In this document: piece by piece, positions 7,869-17,015 of the stretch | Layout: each line of letters opens with the position of its first letter | Numbering within the stretch: position 1 is the first letter of the stretch | Assembly (NCBI RefSeq): GCF_003287875.1 | Contig: NZ_QMKK01000044.1 | Span: 1 to 64,000, forward strand | DNA: 64,000 bases | Direction of reading: 5' to 3' | Source of the DNA: Martinezella tropici | GTDB taxonomy: Bacteria; Pseudomonadota; Alphaproteobacteria; Rhizobiales; Rhizobiaceae | Translations under genes and position numbers: made by a program | The notes under the pieces: model-generated | The model's database searches: none | Seen by the model: only the letters and a program-made list of their open reading frames with translations | Told to the model about the DNA's origin: nothing

Positions 7869-8489
7869 ATGGCGTTGAAACACAAGCTGATACTGGCCTC
7901 CGGATCGCCGCGTCGCGTCGAGCTCCTGCATCAGTCAGGCATCGAGCCCGCGCGTCTCATGCCCATGGACATCGACGAGACGCCGAAGAAGTCGGAACAT
8001 CCGCGCTCGCTGGCGCGCCGGCTTTCGGCGGAGAAGGGCGATGCGGCGTATGCCGCAATCAAAAGCGACGCCGCCTGGCAGGGCAGCTATATTCTCTCGG
8101 CCGATACGGTTGTCGCTGTCGGACGGCGCATCCTGCCCAAGGCGGAATTCGTCGATGAAGCGTCCGCGGCGCTGCATCTGCTCTCCGGGCGCGGCCATGT
8201 CGTCTATACCGGCATCTGCCTGATCACGCCGGACCGCAAGCTGCGCCAGAAGGTTATCGAGACCAAGGTGCGCTTCAAGCGGCTCTCGGGCCGCGACATC
8301 GAAATGTATCTTGCCTCCGGGCAATGGCGGGGGAAGGCCGGAGCCTACGGCATACAGGGGCTTGCCGGCTCCTTCGTGCAGAAGCTTGTCGGTTCCTATA
8401 CCAATGTCGTCGGATTGCCGCTTTATGAGACCATGCTGCTGCTTGCAGGCGAGGGATTCGATGTCCACGCCGGATGGCAGGAAGGATAG
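7869..8489 (+). CDS. maf: Maf-like nucleoside triphosphate pyrophosphatase
   Basis: A 206-aa Maf/HAM1-superfamily protein. It has the family N-terminal motif LILASGSPRRVELL, the core LSADTVVAVGRRILPK and the QGLAGSFVQKLVGSYTNVVG segment typical of the YhdE-type dTTP/UTP pyrophosphatase branch, which removes non-canonical nucleotides. ATG 7869 (MALKHKLILASG) was chosen because the family starts there; ATG 7851 is possible. It ends 5 bp before the most likely yacG start. Confidence 0.9.
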   Translation: MALKHKLILASGSPRRVELLHQSGIEPARLMPMDIDETPKKSEHPRSLARRLSAEKGDAAYAAIKSDAAWQGSYILSADTVVAVGRRILPKAEFVDEASAALHLLSGRGHVVYTGICLITPDRKLRQKVIETKVRFKRLSGRDIEMYLASGQWRGKAGAYGIQGLAGSFVQKLVGSYTNVVGLPLYETMLLLAGEGFDVHAGWQEG

Positions 8490-8494
8490 AGCTG

Positions 8495-8710
8495 ATGACG
8501 AAGGCTGAAGAGATCAAGGTCGGTTCCAAGGTCGAGCCGCTGCGCAAGACGCGACCCTGCCCGGAATGCGGCCGTCCATCGATGCGCGAACACTATCCTT
8601 TCTGCTCGGATCGATGCCGTTCCGTCGATCTCTCGCGATGGCTCAACGGCGCCTATGCCATCCCCGTGACCGAAGACGAGACGAAGGCCGAGGGCTCCGA
8701 CCAGGAATGA
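8495..8710 (+). CDS. yacG: DNA gyrase inhibitor YacG
   Basis: A 71-aa zinc protein with CPECGRPSMREHYPFCSDRC, the four-cysteine zinc ribbon of YacG (C-x2-C ... C-x3-C), followed by VDLSRWLNGAYAIP and an acidic tail. The family binds GyrB and inhibits gyrase. ATG 8495 follows AGGA and lies 5 bp after maf; an in-frame ATG at 8474 would overlap maf. Co-transcribed with maf. Confidence 0.92.
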   Translation: MTKAEEIKVGSKVEPLRKTRPCPECGRPSMREHYPFCSDRCRSVDLSRWLNGAYAIPVTEDETKAEGSDQE

Positions 8711-8807
8711 ATGCGGCTTTCCAACGCCGCTTTCATTCACGAACCCTTTCATTTTGTTCGCGAATTGCCAAAATTCGATTTCCTGTCAAAAAAGAGTCAT
8801 TTGCTGC

Positions 8808-8835
8808 TGGACATGGCCGAACAAGATGCTATAAC
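8808..8835 (+). promoter_or_regulatory. Probable sigma-70 promoter for tRNA-Phe
   Basis: TGGACA (8808-8813), a 16-bp spacer and TATAAC (8830-8835) lie about 72 bp before the mature tRNA 5' end. One mismatch per hexamer from TTGACA/TATAAT. Confidence 0.5.
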
Positions 8836-8906
8836 CCCGCTCGCTTCTGGGGCGAACCAACCGCCCGGCGCCCCTCAAGGCTCCTTCTCAGACGTGAAGC
8901 AAGGCT

Positions 8907-8982
8907 GCCCAGATAGCTCAGTTGGTAGAGCAGCGGATTGAAAATCCGCGTGTCGCTGGTTCGATTCCGGCTCTGGGCACCA
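8907..8982 (+). tRNA. tRNA-Phe (anticodon GAA)
   Basis: A 76-nt cloverleaf: acceptor GCCCAGA pairing TCTGGGC with encoded ACCA, D arm GCTCAGTTGGTAGAGC, anticodon stem CGGAT/ATCCG around loop TGAAA with anticodon GAA, and T arm CTGGTTCGATTCCGG. It lies downstream of yacG, an arrangement conserved in Rhizobiales. Confidence 0.97.
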
Positions 8983-9321
8983 TCTTTTCTCCCCAATCAT
9001 GCGGACAATGAAGCGCGACGCTGGCTTCGAGCAACTTCTCGTTCATATCGGGTTTTCGAATGGATGCCCGAGGGGCGTGCCTGGTTGTGAGAAGAGAAAC
9101 TTCTTGCGTGTAGTGTTTTGGTCGCAACAATCCTGCGGTTGTGTTTCATTAATTCGGTGCATGATCCCTTCAAGATATTGATGACATTCGGAATCAAGCG
9201 TACGAATTATTGACAGATCACCTATTGATTCGAAGCGAGTCATACCGCACCTTAGATACAGCGGGATAAAGTGATCTCGTAAAGGCCGGCGTTTATTGCA
9301 ATAGCAAGCTATCGAGGCGCC
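8983..9321. other. Intergenic region before prkA
   Basis: 339 bp without a supportable gene. It is A+T-richer than its neighbours. GATCAC near 9214 and GTGATC near 9272 form a widely spaced inverted pair of unknown meaning. I found no confident sigma-70 or stress promoter. The prkA promoter must lie here because tRNA-Phe is the only upstream same-strand gene. Confidence 0.4.
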
Positions 9322-11268
9322 ATGTTAAACAATGATGTGCTATTTAACACGTTCGCCCGTTCTTTCGAAGCACGGCGCGAAGTCGAGATGTCATTCTCAG
9401 AATACCTGGAAGCGTGCCGGGATGATCCGCTCATGTACGCAAATGCGGCAGAGCGGCTGCTGGCAGCCATGGGCGAACCACTGCTGATCGATACGGCCAA
9501 GGATACAAGGCTTGGGCGTATCTTCATGAACCGGACCATCCGGACCTATCCGGCTTTCTCCGGGTTTTTCGGCATGGAAGAGACGATCGAACGCATCGTC
9601 GCCTTCTTCCGCCATGCGGCTCAAGGCCTGGAGGAGCGCAAGCAGATCCTCTATCTGCTCGGGCCGGTCGGCGGCGGCAAGTCCTCGCTCGCCGAGCGGC
9701 TGAAGTCGCTGATGGAGGTGCATCCCATCTATGTGCTGAAGGCCGGCAACGAGCTCAGTCCGGTCTTTGAAAGCCCGCTCAGCCTGTTCGATCCCGTCAC
9801 CATGGGGCCGATGATCGAGGAACGCTACGGCATTCCGCGGCGGCGCCTGACCGGGCTCATGAGTCCCTGGTGCCTCAAGCGGCTCGAGGAATTCGAGGGT
9901 GACATTTCCCGCTTCAAAGTCGTTCGGATCCAGCCTTCGCGGCTGCGGCAGATTGCCGTCGCCAAGACGGAGCCGGGCGACGAGAACAACCAGGATATCT
10001 CCTCGCTGGTCGGCAAGGTGGATATCCGCAAGCTCGAAAGCCTCGCGCAGAACGATCCGGATGCCTACAGCTACTCCGGTGCATTGAACCGTGCCAACCA
10101 GGGCATTCTCGAATTCGTCGAAATGTTCAAGGCACCCATCAAGATGCTGCACCCGCTGCTGACGGCGACGCAGGAAGGCAACTACATCGGTACGGAAAAT
10201 ATCGGTGCGATACCCTTCTCCGGCATCATCCTGGCGCACTCAAACGAATCGGAATGGCAGACCTTCAAGTCCAACAAGAACAACGAGGCCTTCATCGACC
10301 GCATCTGCGTCGTGAAAGTACCTTATTGCCTCAGGGTCACCGAAGAGCAGAAGATCTACGAAAAGCTGATCGAGGAATCCGAACTCAGCGAGGCGCCGTG
10401 TGCGCCGTCGACGTTGGAGACGCTCGCCCGCTTCACGGTTCTGACGCGGCTTTCCAAGCATGAAAACTCGACGGCCTTCTCCAAGCTTCGGGTCTATGAC
10501 GGCGAGAGCCTGAAGGAAACCGATCCGAGGGCGCGCAGCGTGCAGGAATATCGTGACTCGGCCGGTGTCGACGAAGGCATGGATGGAGCCTCCACCCGCT
10601 TCGCCTTCAAGGTGCTGGCGGCGACCTTCAACTACGATACGACGGAGGTCGGCGCCGATCCGGTGCATCTGATGTACATGCTCGAGCAGGCAATCCGCCG
10701 GGAACAGCTGCCGCTTGAAACCGAGAAGCTCTATATCGAGTTTATCAAGAGCGAACTGGCGCCGCGTTATGCGGAGTTCATCGGCAACGAGATCCAGAAG
10801 GCCTATCTGGAATCCTATGCGGATTACGGCCAGAACCTCTTCGATCGCTATGTCGACTATGCCGACGCCTGGATCGAGGATGTCGACTTCAAGGATCCCG
10901 ATACGGGCCAGCTTCTCGACCGCGAACTCCTGAACCAGGAGCTCACCAAGATCGAAAAGCCGGCAGGCATCGCCAACCCGAAGGACTTCCGCAACGAGGT
11001 CGTCAAGTTCTGCCTGCGGGCACGAGCGAGCCACGGCGGCAAGAACCCGTCCTGGACCAGCTACGAGAAAATCCGCGAGGTCATCGAAAAGCGGATGTTC
11101 TCGCAGGTCGAGGACCTTTTGCCGGTCATTTCGTTCGGGTCGAAGAAGGACGGCGAGACGGAGAAGAAACATGGCGAATTCGTCGAGCGGATGGTGGCGC
11201 GGGGATACACCGAGCGTCAGGTCCGGCGGCTTGTGGAATGGTACATGCGTGTGAAACAGGCGGGATGA
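9322..11268 (+). CDS. prkA: PrkA family serine protein kinase (AAA domain)
   Basis: A 648-aa cytoplasmic kinase/ATPase. The N-terminal AAA module has a Walker A loop LGPVGGGKSSLAERL at about residue 113; the C-terminal part (about 420-648) is the PrkA kinase-like domain. Length matches E. coli YeaG and Bacillus PrkA. It heads a three-gene cluster with the vWA protein and SpoVR, the same trio as yeaG-yeaH-ycgB, which in enteric bacteria is induced in stationary phase and nitrogen stress. The next gene starts 18 bp downstream, so an operon is very likely. Confidence 0.95.
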   Translation: MLNNDVLFNTFARSFEARREVEMSFSEYLEACRDDPLMYANAAERLLAAMGEPLLIDTAKDTRLGRIFMNRTIRTYPAFSGFFGMEETIERIVAFFRHAAQGLEERKQILYLLGPVGGGKSSLAERLKSLMEVHPIYVLKAGNELSPVFESPLSLFDPVTMGPMIEERYGIPRRRLTGLMSPWCLKRLEEFEGDISRFKVVRIQPSRLRQIAVAKTEPGDENNQDISSLVGKVDIRKLESLAQNDPDAYSYSGALNRANQGILEFVEMFKAPIKMLHPLLTATQEGNYIGTENIGAIPFSGIILAHSNESEWQTFKSNKNNEAFIDRICVVKVPYCLRVTEEQKIYEKLIEESELSEAPCAPSTLETLARFTVLTRLSKHENSTAFSKLRVYDGESLKETDPRARSVQEYRDSAGVDEGMDGASTRFAFKVLAATFNYDTTEVGADPVHLMYMLEQAIRREQLPLETEKLYIEFIKSELAPRYAEFIGNEIQKAYLESYADYGQNLFDRYVDYADAWIEDVDFKDPDTGQLLDRELLNQELTKIEKPAGIANPKDFRNEVVKFCLRARASHGGKNPSWTSYEKIREVIEKRMFSQVEDLLPVISFGSKKDGETEKKHGEFVERMVARGYTERQVRRLVEWYMRVKQAG

Positions 11269-11286
11269 GCCACCAAGGAAGAAGGA

Positions 11287-12558
11287 ATGCACATTGTTGA
11301 CAGACGCCTGAACCCAGGCGGTAAAAGTCTGGAGAATCGTCAACGATTTTTGCGTAGAGCAAAAGCGCTGGTGCAGAGAGCGGTCTATGAATCCTCTCAA
11401 AATCGCGACATTCAGGACATTCTGAAGGGTGGCGAGATCAGCATTCCCCTGGATGGAACCGAGGAGCCTCGGTTCCATCGCGGCCCGGAGGGCCTCAAGG
11501 AGCATATTCTTCCCGGTAACAAGGACTTCATCGAAGGCGATATCCTGCCGCGGCCGGAAGGTGGCGACGGCAGGCCGCGCGCCGGCGGTGACGGCAGCGG
11601 CGAGGATGCCTTCCGCTTCATCCTGACGCGGGATGAATTTCTCGATCTCTTTCTTGACGATCTTGAACTGCCCGACCTCGCCAAGCGGCGGCTGATGTCG
11701 GCCGACCAGATCAACCCGGTGCGGGCAGGTTACTCGGTGACGGGATCGCCCGCCAATCTTGCGATCAACCGCACAATGCGGCTGGCGATGATGCGTCGTG
11801 TGGCGCTGCATCGTCCGAAGCCGGAAACAGTCGAAAAGCTCATCGAGGAGGCGGAGGAGTGCACGGACGAGAAGCGCCGCGCACAGCTCGAAGCCGAAAT
11901 CAAGAGGCTGGAATCAAAGGTCCGGCGCATTCCCTATATCGATCCGATCGACATTCGCTATCGCCGTTTCGAGAACGAGCCGAAGCCGGTGGCGCAGGCC
12001 GTCATGTTCTGCCTGATGGACGTATCCGGCTCGATGACCGAGCACATGAAGGACCTTGCCAAGCGTTTCTACATGCTGCTCTACATCTTCCTGACGCGAC
12101 AGTATCGCCGTGTCGAGATCGTCTTCATCCGCCATACCGACGTCGCCGAGGAGGTGGACGAGGAGACCTTCTTCCGCAGCCCGGCGACGGGCGGCACGCA
12201 GGTTTCGAGCGCTCTCGAAGCCATGCGGCGGATCGTGCGGGACCGCTTCCCGGCGTCCGACTGGAATATCTATGCGGCACAAGCGTCGGACGGCGACAAT
12301 GCCTATTCCGACAATGCGACGACGGCGGCGCTGATGACGAGCGAGATCCTGCCCGTCTGCCAGTATTTTGCCTATCTCGAAGTGGGTGAATCGCGCAGTG
12401 TCGCGATCTCCTCAGGCTCGGCGATCTGGTCGCTCTACGAGCGGATGCAGGCGGGGTGGCCGGTGCTTTCCATGCGGCGTGTCAGCGATCGCAGCCAGAT
12501 CTACCCGGTCTTCCACGATCTCTTCCAGCGCCGGACGGCGGAAACAAGGAGCGGATGA
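11287..12558 (+). CDS. UPF0229 (YeaH-like) vWA-domain protein
   Basis: A 423-aa protein matching the UPF0229/YeaH family: N-terminal MHIVDRRLNPGGKSLENRQR, a Gly-rich acidic stretch around 95-108, and a C-terminal von Willebrand A-like domain with a MIDAS-type DVSGSMTEHM at about residue 249. The family is always found between a PrkA kinase and SpoVR and is thought to be a partner or substrate of the kinase; the exact role is unknown. It overlaps the SpoVR start by 4 bp (ATGA). Confidence 0.92.
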   Translation: MHIVDRRLNPGGKSLENRQRFLRRAKALVQRAVYESSQNRDIQDILKGGEISIPLDGTEEPRFHRGPEGLKEHILPGNKDFIEGDILPRPEGGDGRPRAGGDGSGEDAFRFILTRDEFLDLFLDDLELPDLAKRRLMSADQINPVRAGYSVTGSPANLAINRTMRLAMMRRVALHRPKPETVEKLIEEAEECTDEKRRAQLEAEIKRLESKVRRIPYIDPIDIRYRRFENEPKPVAQAVMFCLMDVSGSMTEHMKDLAKRFYMLLYIFLTRQYRRVEIVFIRHTDVAEEVDEETFFRSPATGGTQVSSALEAMRRIVRDRFPASDWNIYAAQASDGDNAYSDNATTAALMTSEILPVCQYFAYLEVGESRSVAISSGSAIWSLYERMQAGWPVLSMRRVSDRSQIYPVFHDLFQRRTAETRSG

Positions 12559-14105
12559 TGGCCAAGGCATCGATGGAACGGCTTTTCGAGGGTGCGGACT
12601 GGGATTTCGCCACCATTCAACGGATCCACAATGCCTGCGAAAAGATCGCCGTCAACGAGCTTGGTCTCGATGTCTATCCCAATCAGATCGAGATCATCAC
12701 CGCCGAGCAGATGCTCGACGTCTATTCTTCGATCGGCATGCCGCTGTTCTACAAGCACTGGTCCTTCGGCAAGCACTTCGCCCATCACGAGGCCTTCTAC
12801 CGCAAGGGGCTGCGCGGGCTCGCCTATGAGATCGTCATCAACAGTTCGCCCTGCATCTCCTATCTGATGGAAGAGAACACTGCGACGATGCAGGCGCTTG
12901 TCATCGCGCATGCCGCCTTCGGCCATAACCACTTCTTCAAGAACAACTATCTCTTCAAGCTCTGGACCGATGCCGAAGGCATTCTCGATTACCTTAATTT
13001 TGCCAAGAGCTATGTCGCCCGCTGCGAGGAGCGCTACGGCCACGCCGCCGTCGAGCGGACGCTGGATGCCGCCCATGCGCTGATGTCGCACGGCGTGCAC
13101 CGCTATGCCGGCAAGAAGACGCCGGATCTGCGCGACGAGGAGAAGCGCGAGCGCGAGCGGCGCGAATATGACGAGAAGATCTTCAACGATCTCTGGCGCA
13201 CCGTTCCGGCCGGATCTGGCAAGAAGACCCATGATCTCGATCTGGAGCGGCGGCGTTCGCTGGCGGGCCTGCCGCAGGAGAATATCCTCTATTTCCTGGA
13301 AAAGATGGCGCCGCGCCTGAAGCCCTGGCAGCGCGAGATCATCCGCATCGTGCGGCATGTGGCGCAGTATTTCTATCCGCAGAGCCAGACCAAGGTCATG
13401 AATGAGGGCACGGCGACCTATGTGCACTATCGCATCATGACGCGGCTGCACGAGCTTGGCGGCATCAGCGACGGCGATTTTCTGGAGTTCTTGAAATCGC
13501 ATACCAATGTGGTCTTCCAGCCGACCTTCAACGATCCCCGCTATTCCGGTCTCAACCCCTACGCGATCGGTTTTGCCATGATGCAGGATATCGAGCGCAT
13601 CGTGACGAAGCCGGAAGCGGAGGATCGCCAGTGGTTCCCGGAAATCGCCGGCACCGGCGATGCCATGGCGGTGCTGCGCGATCTCTGGGCGAATTATCGC
13701 GACGAGAGTTTCGTGGCGCAGTTTCTAAGCCCGCACCTGATGCGTCAGATGCGCATGTTCCAGCTGACCGACGATCCGGAAGAGGAAGATGGCTTGAGGG
13801 TTGCCGCCATTCATGACGAGCGGGGCTATCGCCGCATCCGGCGGGAACTGTCACGGCAATATGATGTCGGCTGGATCGATCCGCATATCGAGATCGTCGA
13901 TGTCGATCTTGCCGGCGACAGACGGCTTCTGGTCAGGCATACGGTGCTGAACGGTGCGCTGCTTGACGATATGGATGCCAAGCGCGTGCTGCAGCACCTG
14001 GCCGATCTGTGGAGTTACGACGTACTGATGCAGGAAGTCGATCGCTCAGGCGCGGTGCTTCGCGATCATCTCGTCCATCCCCGCGCCTCGGCGCTAGCGG
14101 CGTAA
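12555..14105 (+). CDS. SpoVR family protein (YcgB-like)
   Basis: A 516-aa SpoVR-family protein. In Bacillus SpoVR affects spore cortex formation; in non-sporulating bacteria its role is unknown. Visible family features include MPLFYKHWSFGKHF, the HNHFFKNNYLFK segment with conserved histidines, and MNEGTATYVHYRIM, which resembles a metalloprotease-like helix although no activity is established. The start is ATG 12555 or the adjacent ATG 12558; the former overlaps the upstream stop and gives coupling. Last gene of the prkA operon. Confidence 0.93.
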   Translation: MMAKASMERLFEGADWDFATIQRIHNACEKIAVNELGLDVYPNQIEIITAEQMLDVYSSIGMPLFYKHWSFGKHFAHHEAFYRKGLRGLAYEIVINSSPCISYLMEENTATMQALVIAHAAFGHNHFFKNNYLFKLWTDAEGILDYLNFAKSYVARCEERYGHAAVERTLDAAHALMSHGVHRYAGKKTPDLRDEEKRERERREYDEKIFNDLWRTVPAGSGKKTHDLDLERRRSLAGLPQENILYFLEKMAPRLKPWQREIIRIVRHVAQYFYPQSQTKVMNEGTATYVHYRIMTRLHELGGISDGDFLEFLKSHTNVVFQPTFNDPRYSGLNPYAIGFAMMQDIERIVTKPEAEDRQWFPEIAGTGDAMAVLRDLWANYRDESFVAQFLSPHLMRQMRMFQLTDDPEEEDGLRVAAIHDERGYRRIRRELSRQYDVGWIDPHIEIVDVDLAGDRRLLVRHTVLNGALLDDMDAKRVLQHLADLWSYDVLMQEVDRSGAVLRDHLVHPRASALAA

Positions 14106-14214
14106 AATCCCACTCACCCATGACCGGCTTTTTGGCCGGCGCCGATGGTCGCTCACCTGCGCATCGTCTTCCTGACGGCTGAGGATCAATGCATCGTACC
14201 CCGGGACTACGCAA

Positions 14215-15093
14215 CTACTTGGAGGGAGAGGGAAGGGTCCAGCGAGCCTTGTCGAAGACAAGGGCGGTTCGGATCTGTTCGGGTGTCGTTCTGCGCAATT
14301 CGAGTTGAAGGTTGAAGTTGTTGTTGCTCTGGAATTCCTTGAAAAAGGCGAGCTTGGCGCCGAAGGCCTGCAGCGTCACATCCTGAAGCGTGCCGATCGC
14401 ATTCAGCGCCGCCTGGAAATCCAGCCAATGGGTCTCATTCAGCAGCAGGACGACAGTGTCGATGAAGGTGCCGGCGATGGACTTGCCATCGTCATTGTCG
14501 GGCATGATCACCTTGATGCGGATGGTCTCGATTTCGCCGGTCGGCTTGCCACGTGCGATGATGAAGAAAGACGCCGCGTTCGCATTGCCGTAGGCGCCCT
14601 TCTGGACGGCGTAGCTGCATTCCGATGTGCCGCCGCCCAATTCACTTTGCCGCCATTCGCCCACGGGCAGGCCGAATTTTTCGAGATCGGCGCAAAGCGC
14701 TTGGCCTGATATCCGCCAGCTGCGCACGAAGGCGCTCAGCAGGGCGTCGACGGGGGCATCCAGCAGATGGGATCTCCTTGCCGAAGATTTATCGCTCGCC
14801 GGCTTTATGCGGCCATGCCTCGGCGCTTCGGCTGCCGTCGGCGCATGTTCGGCTGGAGTGCTTGCCGTCGTAGCGACATGTGCCGGCTGCTGCGCCTGGG
14901 CAGGCTTCGGCGGTAAGGGTGCCGGCTGTTGTTCCGGCTGGGGAAACAGGTTGAGATGGTAGCGGCTGTCCAGCACCCTGAGGTTACGCATATCATTGGC
15001 AAGGAGCGCGGTCGCCAGGATGATCGAGCCGATGACGATCGTCGCAATCCAGAAGACAGCCCTGCTTTTCTTGCGAAGTGGCGCCACCGACAT
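14215..15093 (-). CDS. Membrane-anchored hypothetical protein (DUF6030-like)
   Basis: A 292-aa protein. A basic N-terminus (RKKSR) precedes one transmembrane helix (AVFWIATIVIGSIILATALL, about 13-32), then a Pro/Ala/Gln-rich linker (50-100) and a C-terminal globular domain with two cysteines (CADLEKFG and SECSYAVQKG). The topology predicts an inner-membrane anchor with a periplasmic domain. It resembles rhizobial proteins I associate with DUF6030, but I cannot assign a function. Transcribed towards spoVR, ending 109 bp from it. Confidence 0.6.
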   Translation of the reverse strand: MSVAPLRKKSRAVFWIATIVIGSIILATALLANDMRNLRVLDSRYHLNLFPQPEQQPAPLPPKPAQAQQPAHVATTASTPAEHAPTAAEAPRHGRIKPASDKSSARRSHLLDAPVDALLSAFVRSWRISGQALCADLEKFGLPVGEWRQSELGGGTSECSYAVQKGAYGNANAASFFIIARGKPTGEIETIRIKVIMPDNDDGKSIAGTFIDTVVLLLNETHWLDFQAALNAIGTLQDVTLQAFGAKLAFFKEFQSNNNFNLQLELRRTTPEQIRTALVFDKARWTLPSPSK

Positions 15094-15303
15094 GGTTCAG
15101 ATCTCAGCTACTCCCGAGGAAACCTGTTGGCCGCGATAACTGTATGTTGCGCAGCCGATACCTGGCTACAGCATATGCGTTTATGAACGATTGATCATTC
15201 TAATGTTTCTTTGTCAATTCATGACCTTGCCCAGAGCGCGTCGCGGTCCTTCCGGCTCACATCTCGCGTTTCGGGCCTTGGCTTTTGGCAGCTTGTCGCC
15301 GCT

Positions 15304-16014
15304 TCAGTCAAAGAAGGTCTTGAGCGCCTTGACGGTCGCGGCATCCGTGCGGCGTCCGGACGGCGCCGAGAAGCCGAGGGCGACGACGCGCTCGTCCGGC
15401 TCGGCAAAGGCCGCGGAGCATGAGGCATGGATCTCGCTGATCTGCAATCGCGGCCATAGCCGGCCAACGGTTGCAAGCGTGACGCCGGAGCCGGGCATGA
15501 TGGAGATGCGGCCGGCGGCTGCGGCAATCGCTTGTTCGAGCATGTCAACGCCCTCCGCGGCGGTCTTGGCGCCGCCCGACGTCAGGATGCGCTCGAAACC
15601 GAGCTTGACGGCCATTTCCACGGCCTCGGCGATATCAGGGGCGAGATCGAAGGCGCGATGCAGCGTCGTGCCGAGACCTTCCGCATGGGCGGTGAGGATG
15701 GCAAGCGCATCGAAATCCAACCGCCTGTCCGGTAGGGAGGCGCCAAGCACGACGCCCCGCAGTCCGGCATTGCGGGCTGCGTCGATGTCGCGCTTCATGA
15801 CGTCGAGTTCATCAGCCGAATAGACGAAGTTGCCGGCGCGCGGGCGGATGATGGCGTAGGCGGGGATGGGCATCTTGGCAGCCTCTGCCATCAGCCCGGC
15901 GCTTGGCGTCAAGCCGCCGACGGCGAGCGCGCTGCAAAGCTCGATACGGTCGCCGCCGCCCGCGACAGCGGCTTTCAGTCCGCCAATATCTTCGACGCAT
16001 ACCTCAAGCAGCAT
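15304..16014 (-). CDS. cutC: CutC family protein
   Basis: A 236-aa TIM-barrel protein of the CutC family, named for copper tolerance in E. coli, although that role is disputed. The start MLLEVCVEDIGGLKAAVAGG and the conserved RIELCSALAVGGLTPS and FERILTSGGAKTAAEG segments are clear. ATG 16014 was chosen because it matches the family N-terminus; it overlaps the 3' end of the upstream ROK kinase gene by 11 bp. The two genes are probably one operon, perhaps linked to amino-sugar metabolism instead of copper. Confidence 0.92.
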   Translation of the reverse strand: MLLEVCVEDIGGLKAAVAGGGDRIELCSALAVGGLTPSAGLMAEAAKMPIPAYAIIRPRAGNFVYSADELDVMKRDIDAARNAGLRGVVLGASLPDRRLDFDALAILTAHAEGLGTTLHRAFDLAPDIAEAVEMAVKLGFERILTSGGAKTAAEGVDMLEQAIAAAAGRISIMPGSGVTLATVGRLWPRLQISEIHASCSAAFAEPDERVVALGFSAPSGRRTDAATVKALKTFFD

Positions 16015-16930
16015 GGCCGCGCTCCCCGGCATATTGCAGGCCCAGCAGGGCGGCGCCGATGAGGCCCGGTTCCAGCTTGCATTCACTGGGCACGACGAGC
16101 GGCCGACCGAACTTGCGCAGGATGCGGCTTCGCACTGCCTCATCCAGGCGCGCAAGCAGTGGTTCGACATTGGAAAGACCGCCGCCGACCGGAACGATGG
16201 TTGCGCCTGTTATGTTGACCGTCAAAGCGAGCGGCGAGGCGACCAGATCGACCATGACATCGATCGTGCGTTGCGCACGCTCATCGCCCTTCCGCCATTG
16301 GTCGACGATTTCTTCGCTGGAAAGGTCCAGGCCATGGAGCGTCTTGTGCAGCCGTTCGATGCCGCGCGCGCCGCCGACCGTATCGACGCAGCCCTTCTGG
16401 CCGCAGCCGCAGGGATAGGCGGGAATGGCGACCGGCGGATTGCCGGCAAAGGATGCGATGATGGGACCATGGCCCCATTCCCCGGCAAAGCCGCCGGCCG
16501 CGTTGACGAGGCGGCCGTCGGCCACCAGGCCGCCGCCGACGCCGGTGCCGAGAATGGCGCCGAAGACGATGCGATGGCCGCGGCCGGCACCGGCCATGGC
16601 CTCGGCCATGGCGAAGCAATCGGCATCATTGGCGATCAGCACGGCATAGCCGAGTTCCGTTTCCAGATCGGCGGCGAGGTGCCGGGTGTGGATGCAAGGG
16701 ATATTGGCGCAGGTCAGCGCCTGCGTATCGGGATCGATCACGCCGGCAATGGAAAAGGAGAGGCAATCCGGTTTTTCGCCTGCTTCCGCGATGACATCGC
16801 GCAGGACTGCCACGAATTCGGCAAAATCATGCCTGGGCGTAGGCCGCCGCGCCAGCGGCACGATATCCGTCATGGAGCGGGCGATACCGCCCTTGATGGC
16901 GCTGCCGCCTATGTCGAAGGAAACGATCAT
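16004..16930 (-). CDS. ROK family sugar kinase (N-acetylglucosamine kinase-like)
   Basis: A 308-aa cytoplasmic ATP-dependent sugar kinase. The N-terminal phosphate loop FDIGGSAIKGGIA, the mid-protein ANDADCFAMAEA with the catalytic Asp, GAILGTGVGGGLV, and the zinc motif CGCGQKGCVDTVGG place it in the ROK family, nearest the NagK type; glucosamine or glucose kinase are alternatives. ATG 16930 gives the usual N-terminus MIVSFDIGGSA. It overlaps cutC by 11 bp. Confidence 0.85.
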   Translation of the reverse strand: MIVSFDIGGSAIKGGIARSMTDIVPLARRPTPRHDFAEFVAVLRDVIAEAGEKPDCLSFSIAGVIDPDTQALTCANIPCIHTRHLAADLETELGYAVLIANDADCFAMAEAMAGAGRGHRIVFGAILGTGVGGGLVADGRLVNAAGGFAGEWGHGPIIASFAGNPPVAIPAYPCGCGQKGCVDTVGGARGIERLHKTLHGLDLSSEEIVDQWRKGDERAQRTIDVMVDLVASPLALTVNITGATIVPVGGGLSNVEPLLARLDEAVRSRILRKFGRPLVVPSECKLEPGLIGAALLGLQYAGERGHAA

Positions 16931-17015
16931 GAATATCGACCCGCTGGGAACATGCGGCCTTGCTCGCACCCTTTGCCGGTCTTTGCAAGATCAATCCTTG
17001 CCGGCTGCGCCATCG

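Noticed and set aside
10240..11811. 523-codon minus-strand frame opposite prkA and yeaH-like genes
   Set aside because: Spans two real genes on the other strand and has low-information composition; shadow frame.
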